DNA of 64,000 bases from [Leptolyngbya] sp. JSC-1 (lineage in GTDB: Bacteria > Cyanobacteriota > Cyanobacteriia > Elainellales > Elainellaceae): positions 2,556,371-2,620,370 of the forward strand of contig KL662191.1 of NCBI GenBank assembly GCA_000733415.1. Direction: 5' to 3'. This document shows positions 59,904-64,000 of the stretch, piece by piece (the first letter of the stretch is position 1; each line of letters opens with the position of its first letter). Position numbers and translations under genes: made by a program. Under the pieces are notes generated by a model. It ran no database searches. It worked only from the letters and a program-made list of their open reading frames with translations, and was not told the DNA's origin.

Positions 59904-62012
59904 CTACTTCACAATAGTCAGCGGTACTTGTTTAGTCGTCCATTCACGGCTAGGCGACGCGGCTACCGTCAGCTTGCGGAATTTAGGCTGGTCCTCGGCG
60001 ACGGTTGCCAAGAGCGCATCTAACGGACTACCAGAACGGGTACCGGCAGCTTTCGGTGGGATTTGCTGATCGAGTGAGGGCAGTTCTAACCAGCGGAAAT
60101 TGGCTGCCCCCACCGTAGCAAACACTTTTACCGTATTTTCGACCTGATTGCTTTGGTCCTCAATTGCAGGCCGCAGCGGAATCACATGCTTTTTGCCGGG
60201 ATCGAGCGTCACGAACATCGCCCCTGGATCGTGAGGAAAAATCTGCGCGATTGCCCAGTTCGACTCGAAGTTGAGAGCAGCAATATTCAGCGGTTGCACC
60301 GAGTCATTGCGAATCGCCAGAAAAATATACTCACCGACTTTGACGGTGGGGTTGGACGGGTCGGCAAAAGCAGATAGCTTTTTAGGAATAGGATCACCTA
60401 GCTCATAAGCATCTGATGTTCCCAGCCATTCCACCGTTAATTTACCCACCAGAGGTGAATCAATATCTGTATTGTCAATTTCAGCCGCCGTGCGGTGTTT
60501 GGCTAAATGCACCAGTCGTTTGACCAGCATGGCTGGAGCGTTCGGATCGCTGATTTTGAGAGCCGGTGTAATGTTCTTTAAGGGAGCACCTGCAGGATCA
60601 CAGATTTCGTATTCGCTGCTGTTATTGACGACAACAATGTAATCAATTTCTTCGTTTTCATCTGCGTTATCAACTAACTCAATCCAGCCGTTTCCGATTG
60701 CTGCGCTTTTAATCGCCTCAAATGCTTTTTCTTGCTGAGCTAAGATCTCTGGCGATAATGCCTCCTGCCGACATAGCCAAACTTGCCGCACCAGGTTGAC
60801 CGAAGCCGCAATTTGAACCGCCTGATCTCCCGGTTCCACCTGCAGCTCCTTGCCCGGAATTGGCTCTAGCTGACACACCGATTGGTCCGCTCCCCGCTCG
60901 ATGATTTTGGCAATTGCAATCCGATTTTCTTTGTTGCTAAAGTCAGTCGTGCTGCGCGGATAGATGGCGAACTCGGTTCCTTTACCTACGCCATTGGGTT
61001 GCCCCACGGCTAACACAGCCTGCGTGCCTGCCTCCGACGACTCGACCTTTAGCACCGGTACGGCATAGACGGTTTCTGCCAGTTCACTGCCGAGGATTAA
61101 GCGGTTGCCTTCGCCCATCAGCATGGGTGTTTGCTGCGGAAACTGGCTGTGAATTTTGGCGTAGACGCGATCAAACAAATGGTTGTAGGTTTGGCCGGGA
61201 TTTTGCTTCAGGGTATCGAGCAGCCAGTAGGTGAGGGCACCGTTGCGCTCTTTGGTTTGGCGGTTAAAGGCATACTCGTAGGCAAATTCATTCTGGCGAC
61301 AGGCGGCTAGCAGCACATAGTCCCGCGATTCGGGCAAACCAGCCACCTTCAAGCCACGCGTATTTTGCTGACTCAAATCTTGCCAGTTGGCGGCCAGCAC
61401 CTCTAAGGGAGCAACCGGCACAAAGGAAGCAGACAGGGGTTTATCGTCGATCACGCTCATGCCGCGAATTTCCGCATCGCCGCGCGTCGCTCCGCCCGAA
61501 TGGCAGCAGTCCAGCACCAGCGTCACCATTAGCTTTTTCGCCACCAATTCCTTCAGCAGTTGGGCCAGTTCTAGATCGCGCAGGTATTGACCTTCCGAGC
61601 TGCCAATATCGGTGGGGACCAGTCCTTCGTCGATGCCATCCTCACCCTTAATCTCCGGATATACGGTCTTGGCGCGTCCGCCGTGGCCCGAATACTGGAT
61701 ATACACCTGCGCTCCCTCAGGTACAGTCTCAGTCAACGCGCGGATACGCTCGATGATATTCTGGCGGGTGGGCCACTGGTCAGGCGGCTCGATCGGCTGT
61801 TGGGGATTGGTCGGACTGGGGGAGGCCGTCAACTTCCAAATCTGGGAGTCGGGCACCTGCCGCCACTGTTTCAGAAACGCTTCCACATGGTTAATGTCGC
61901 GGACACAGCCGCCCAGATTTTTGTAGAAATTGCCGTCGGGCAATTTGTTGGGCAGATAGCAATCCACGCCAATCAGCAGGGCGTAGAGGTTAGGAGCAGT
62001 TGGGTCAGTCAT
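59904..62012 (-). CDS. Caspase-family (orthocaspase/metacaspase-like) protease
   Basis: A 702-aa protein with an N-terminal caspase-fold p20 domain (residues 8-290): start ALLIGVDCYL, catalytic His110 in YSGHGG and Cys170 in LVLDCCHSGG, so the dyad is intact. The remaining 400 residues carry no clear repeats: a mixed alpha/beta part (VLAVGQPNGVGKGTEFAIYP at about 345-365) and a C-terminal DUF4384-like domain (VGEYIFLAIRNDSVQPLNIAAL), seen in other cyanobacterial caspase proteins as a possible sensor or partner domain. No signal peptide. It follows a peptidoglycan hydrolase by 36 bp on the same strand, which suggests co-expression. Family members cleave after Arg/Lys. Confidence 0.88.
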   Translation of the reverse strand: MTDPTAPNLYALLIGVDCYLPNKLPDGNFYKNLGGCVRDINHVEAFLKQWRQVPDSQIWKLTASPSPTNPQQPIEPPDQWPTRQNIIERIRALTETVPEGAQVYIQYSGHGGRAKTVYPEIKGEDGIDEGLVPTDIGSSEGQYLRDLELAQLLKELVAKKLMVTLVLDCCHSGGATRGDAEIRGMSVIDDKPLSASFVPVAPLEVLAANWQDLSQQNTRGLKVAGLPESRDYVLLAACRQNEFAYEYAFNRQTKERNGALTYWLLDTLKQNPGQTYNHLFDRVYAKIHSQFPQQTPMLMGEGNRLILGSELAETVYAVPVLKVESSEAGTQAVLAVGQPNGVGKGTEFAIYPRSTTDFSNKENRIAIAKIIERGADQSVCQLEPIPGKELQVEPGDQAVQIAASVNLVRQVWLCRQEALSPEILAQQEKAFEAIKSAAIGNGWIELVDNADENEEIDYIVVVNNSSEYEICDPAGAPLKNITPALKISDPNAPAMLVKRLVHLAKHRTAAEIDNTDIDSPLVGKLTVEWLGTSDAYELGDPIPKKLSAFADPSNPTVKVGEYIFLAIRNDSVQPLNIAALNFESNWAIAQIFPHDPGAMFVTLDPGKKHVIPLRPAIEDQSNQVENTVKVFATVGAANFRWLELPSLDQQIPPKAAGTRSGSPLDALLATVAEDQPKFRKLTVAASPSREWTTKQVPLTIVK

Positions 62013-62048
62013 AGGTGCAATCCTGAATGAACGTTAGAAACTTAAAGA

Positions 62049-63668
62049 TTAGGCCAGTCGGGTCTGCCAAGTGTTAGCATGGGTGGCAATCCGTTCGGCT
62101 TGATCGATCCAGTTGATGATACGACGAGCGTTGTAGTAATCAATTTGTTGCTCCGAGATGTAATCATCTAGTTTGACGCCGGTGAATACGCCGCGCTTCA
62201 TGCCGTCTACCAGAATGAAAAGTGAGATATCAGGCCGCATCACCAAATCCGGTTCATTGACTAAGTCAATTCCTAAGATATCCGAGTATTGCCGGTAGTT
62301 ATAGTCCCACGTCAATTGAACATATCCTCTACCGTAGTAGGGAGAATACCGCAATGATTGGCGATGAATTTCAGCATTTGGCTCACCTAGAAAGTAGCCT
62401 TCCCTCACGGGCTGGAAGCTGTCGGCGGTTTCATGCTGGGCAGTAGCGAGAATATAGGCAATTTGAGCCTTCGAGGTAATGCCTTGACGGCGGGCTTCTT
62501 GAATAATCGCCTGAATCGTAGCCTGTTTGTCACCGCCTTGCCAGTCGGGGAGGAAACCCATGCCGGGTCTGGAATCGAGCAGTGCTCTGGCGGTAGTTGC
62601 CCCTAAGACATCGCCACCACCGAGGTGACGGCTATCCTTGAATCGGCGCAGCGCTTCCCGCGTTTTGGGACCATAGAGGCCATCCACAACTTCCAGCAAA
62701 CCGTTGACCCGTAAAATCGTTTGGATTTCGGTGCACAGGCGCTGATCCTCCACCAGTAAACTTGCATTCACATCCTCAAACGGAATCGCCTTCTTTTGGT
62801 CAATCAGATCCTGTAGCTTCAGTCCCACTGGTTCTGAACCGCTGCGAGCGGTGGGTTGGTCTCGCAGAATTTTTGCCAGTCTGGCCTGGGTCATGGCTCC
62901 GGCAATACCGTCAATTTCTAAGCCTTGCTGCGACTGAAACTGACGCACAGCAGCATCGGTTTGTTTACCAAAGATGCCATCCACGCCAACATCGATGCCT
63001 GCTTTGGCTAGATCGGCTTGCAGTTTGCGGACGCGCTCCCCCTGCATCGGCGGCACCACCAAGCGCAGATCGCCAATCTGATCGCTACTGTATGGGGCAG
63101 CACTGACGCCGGGTGAAAGAAAACTAACGTGAAAATGATTGTCGTGACCGGCGCAATATTCCACGCCATACACATCTGGATCATTAAAGAAAATAACTCG
63201 AATGCCCAAAATCGGGTTGTTTTGAAATAGATCAATCAATTGCTGAGTACGCTGGCGCGAATATTTCGCATCGTAGTAGGTGAGGGGAATTTCTTCGTGG
63301 TTGCTCGCCACTAGCGCCACATCCACATCCAAACCATGCTGATGCGACTGATGGGGCGGCATATAGCCACCTCCTTGGTAGCTAATATCACCAATGCCAA
63401 CGCGAGGTCCGTTCGGGTAGAGCTTGTGCCATTCGGTGCAAACATACTGGATTGCCTGAATTACTTCTGGTAGACCGTAGCAGTTTTTGGCAGGCTCGTA
63501 GCACTCATAGCCTGGACCAGCAGGAGGTAGCTGCTGATATAGGCCGCGCATGCCCCAGGTAAATTGTTCGATTTCCTCGGCAGTAAAGCCAATATCCGCC
63601 ATACAGGAGCATTTGTGGCTATGGCTGCGATGGGATTGAAAATGGCCGGTTTGTTGAAATGCTGTCAT
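62049..63668 (-). CDS. Multi-domain peptidoglycan hydrolase: M74 endopeptidase, PG-binding x2, GH19-like
   Basis: A 539-aa protein. Residues 25-195 resemble penicillin-insensitive murein endopeptidase (M74/MepA): GIGDISYQGGGYMPPHQSHQHGLDVDVAL with metal ligands His106/109 and Asp near 114, and HDNHFHVSF with His178/180. Two PG_binding_1 domains follow (about 205-270 and 305-365; GVDGIFGKQTDAAVRQFQ and VDGLYGPKTREALRRFK). A GH19-like glycosidase domain (about 380-539) has Glu413 in TAQHETADSF and YYGRGYVQLTWDYNYRQY. Two wall-cutting activities in one chain are rare. No signal peptide; the N-terminus is His/Cys-rich (SHRSHSHKCSC). AGGAGAG precedes the ATG. The caspase gene follows 36 bp later. 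Confidence 0.85.
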   Translation of the reverse strand: MTAFQQTGHFQSHRSHSHKCSCMADIGFTAEEIEQFTWGMRGLYQQLPPAGPGYECYEPAKNCYGLPEVIQAIQYVCTEWHKLYPNGPRVGIGDISYQGGGYMPPHQSHQHGLDVDVALVASNHEEIPLTYYDAKYSRQRTQQLIDLFQNNPILGIRVIFFNDPDVYGVEYCAGHDNHFHVSFLSPGVSAAPYSSDQIGDLRLVVPPMQGERVRKLQADLAKAGIDVGVDGIFGKQTDAAVRQFQSQQGLEIDGIAGAMTQARLAKILRDQPTARSGSEPVGLKLQDLIDQKKAIPFEDVNASLLVEDQRLCTEIQTILRVNGLLEVVDGLYGPKTREALRRFKDSRHLGGGDVLGATTARALLDSRPGMGFLPDWQGGDKQATIQAIIQEARRQGITSKAQIAYILATAQHETADSFQPVREGYFLGEPNAEIHRQSLRYSPYYGRGYVQLTWDYNYRQYSDILGIDLVNEPDLVMRPDISLFILVDGMKRGVFTGVKLDDYISEQQIDYYNARRIINWIDQAERIATHANTWQTRLA

Positions 63669-63868
63669 AATTCTCTCCTAGAGAGTTGAAGGAACCGAAG
63701 CGAGCAGTATGAATATCAGATTTTAGTTTTGTAGCTTGCTTCTGCGGGTCGCGTGCCGTTAGACATAGCGCGTGGTTTTGAGTTTTAAGTTTTGAGTTGC
63801 AGAACCTGTATAACGTGGCCTCAGCCAATCGAAAATGAATTCGTTTTGATTTCTAGACTTGGGGGTGA

Positions 63869-63999
63869 TCCCCCTAAATCCCCCTTATGAAGGGGGACTT
63901 CAAATCACGGTTGGTCGGTGCTACGATGCTGCTGATGTCACCGGACGCGCATAGGCTTCGCCTCCGGTTCCCCCTTCGTAAGGGGGGTTAGGGGGGATC
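63869..63999. repeat. Inverted pair of GATCCCCCTAAATCCCCC repeats (MITE-like)
   Basis: GATCCCCCTAAATCCCCC with hairpin AAGGGGG at the left, and TTCCCCCTTCGTAAGGGGGG...GGGGGGATC at the right, form roughly 33-bp inverted ends 131 bp apart, upstream of the hydrolase gene. Related direct copies are at 24274-24401. The rest of 63669-64000 holds a TTTTGAGTTTTAAGTTTTGAG copy (about 63773-63797). Confidence 0.75.
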
Positions 64000-64000
64000 T

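Noticed and set aside
62049..63668. Prophage lysin
   Set aside because: No holin, tail, capsid, integrase or other phage gene nearby, and M74-GH19 fusion adjoins a caspase gene; a phage origin long ago cannot be excluded.
1..64000. tRNA, rRNA or tmRNA genes
   Set aside because: No cloverleaf or T-loop (GGTTCGAATCC-like) pattern with proper stems was found by eye in the gaps; a covariance-model scan would be decisive.

Overview
The window looks like chromosome of a filamentous, Leptolyngbya- or Oscillatoriales-type cyanobacterium. The reasons are an Ycf41-type thylakoid-associated SSB, a cyanobacterial mannose-1-phosphate guanylyltransferase fused to a degenerate mutase domain, DUF1400 and DUF1517 proteins, an intein-carrying class II ribonucleotide reductase, hybrid REC/histidine kinases, an orthocaspase, and the short dispersed repeats typical of such genomes (GATCCCCCTAAATCCCCC, GTAGGGGCGAAGCATTTG, CCCCTCAC octamers). 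I saw no prophage, plasmid backbone, CRISPR array, rRNA or tRNA gene.

Layout. 1-1.2 kb is a graveyard: a decayed IS4-type transposase and the C-terminal stub of a DndD/SMC-like ATPase. 1.4-6.4 kb holds a glycosyltransferase, alanine racemase, and a MocR-type regulator divergent from a DMT exporter. 6.6-16.6 kb holds an FtsX-type ABC permease, a fatty-acid desaturase, an internally deleted Uma2-family gene, a secreted AttH/CrtC lipocalin-like protein, a second DMT exporter, and a large exported protein joining two DUF1400 domains to a C45-type Ntn acyltransferase, with a possible 38-aa gene upstream of it.

17.5-29.2 kb is the most coherent accessory block: a polyamine-type ABC transporter (ATPase, two permeases) with four tandem Tat-lipoprotein binding-protein paralogues, one of them frameshifted, plus the C-terminal scar of a fifth. 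With it are a flavin reductase, a transthyretin-fold HIU-hydrolase-like protein lacking key residues, a truncated amidase, an Asp/Glu-racemase-like enzyme, and a divergent GntR/FCD regulator. It resembles an uptake and catabolism island for a cyclic amide or ureide-like compound (inference) that is being reshaped by recombination and decay.

29-46 kb is mainly housekeeping: a decayed RAYT transposase with a REP-like hairpin inside it, moaC, nrdJ with a 406-aa intein, an SSB, two hybrid kinases, the nucleotidyltransferase/mutase fusion, hisH and rsmD, with a homopolymer-frameshifted methyltransferase. 46-50 kb has a cupin and HxlR regulator pair, a complete MITE with target-site duplication, and a cluster of small stress-type proteins including a DUF3140 gene split at its start. 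50-64 kb has pepA, a lytic transglycosylase, a third REC/kinase, a lipoprotein/DUF1517 pair, gatA, a small beta-barrel protein, and a two-gene unit encoding an unusual multi-domain peptidoglycan hydrolase (M74 endopeptidase, two PG-binding domains, GH19-like lysozyme, no signal peptide) followed by a caspase-family protease.

The window is rich in small lesions (homopolymer indels, a 5-bp duplication, internal deletions) and in exact two- to four-copy tandem duplications of 8-18 bp between genes. The strongest candidates for undescribed biology are the hydrolase/caspase pair, the multi-binding-protein ABC island, and the DUF1400-C45 fusion with its small upstream gene.
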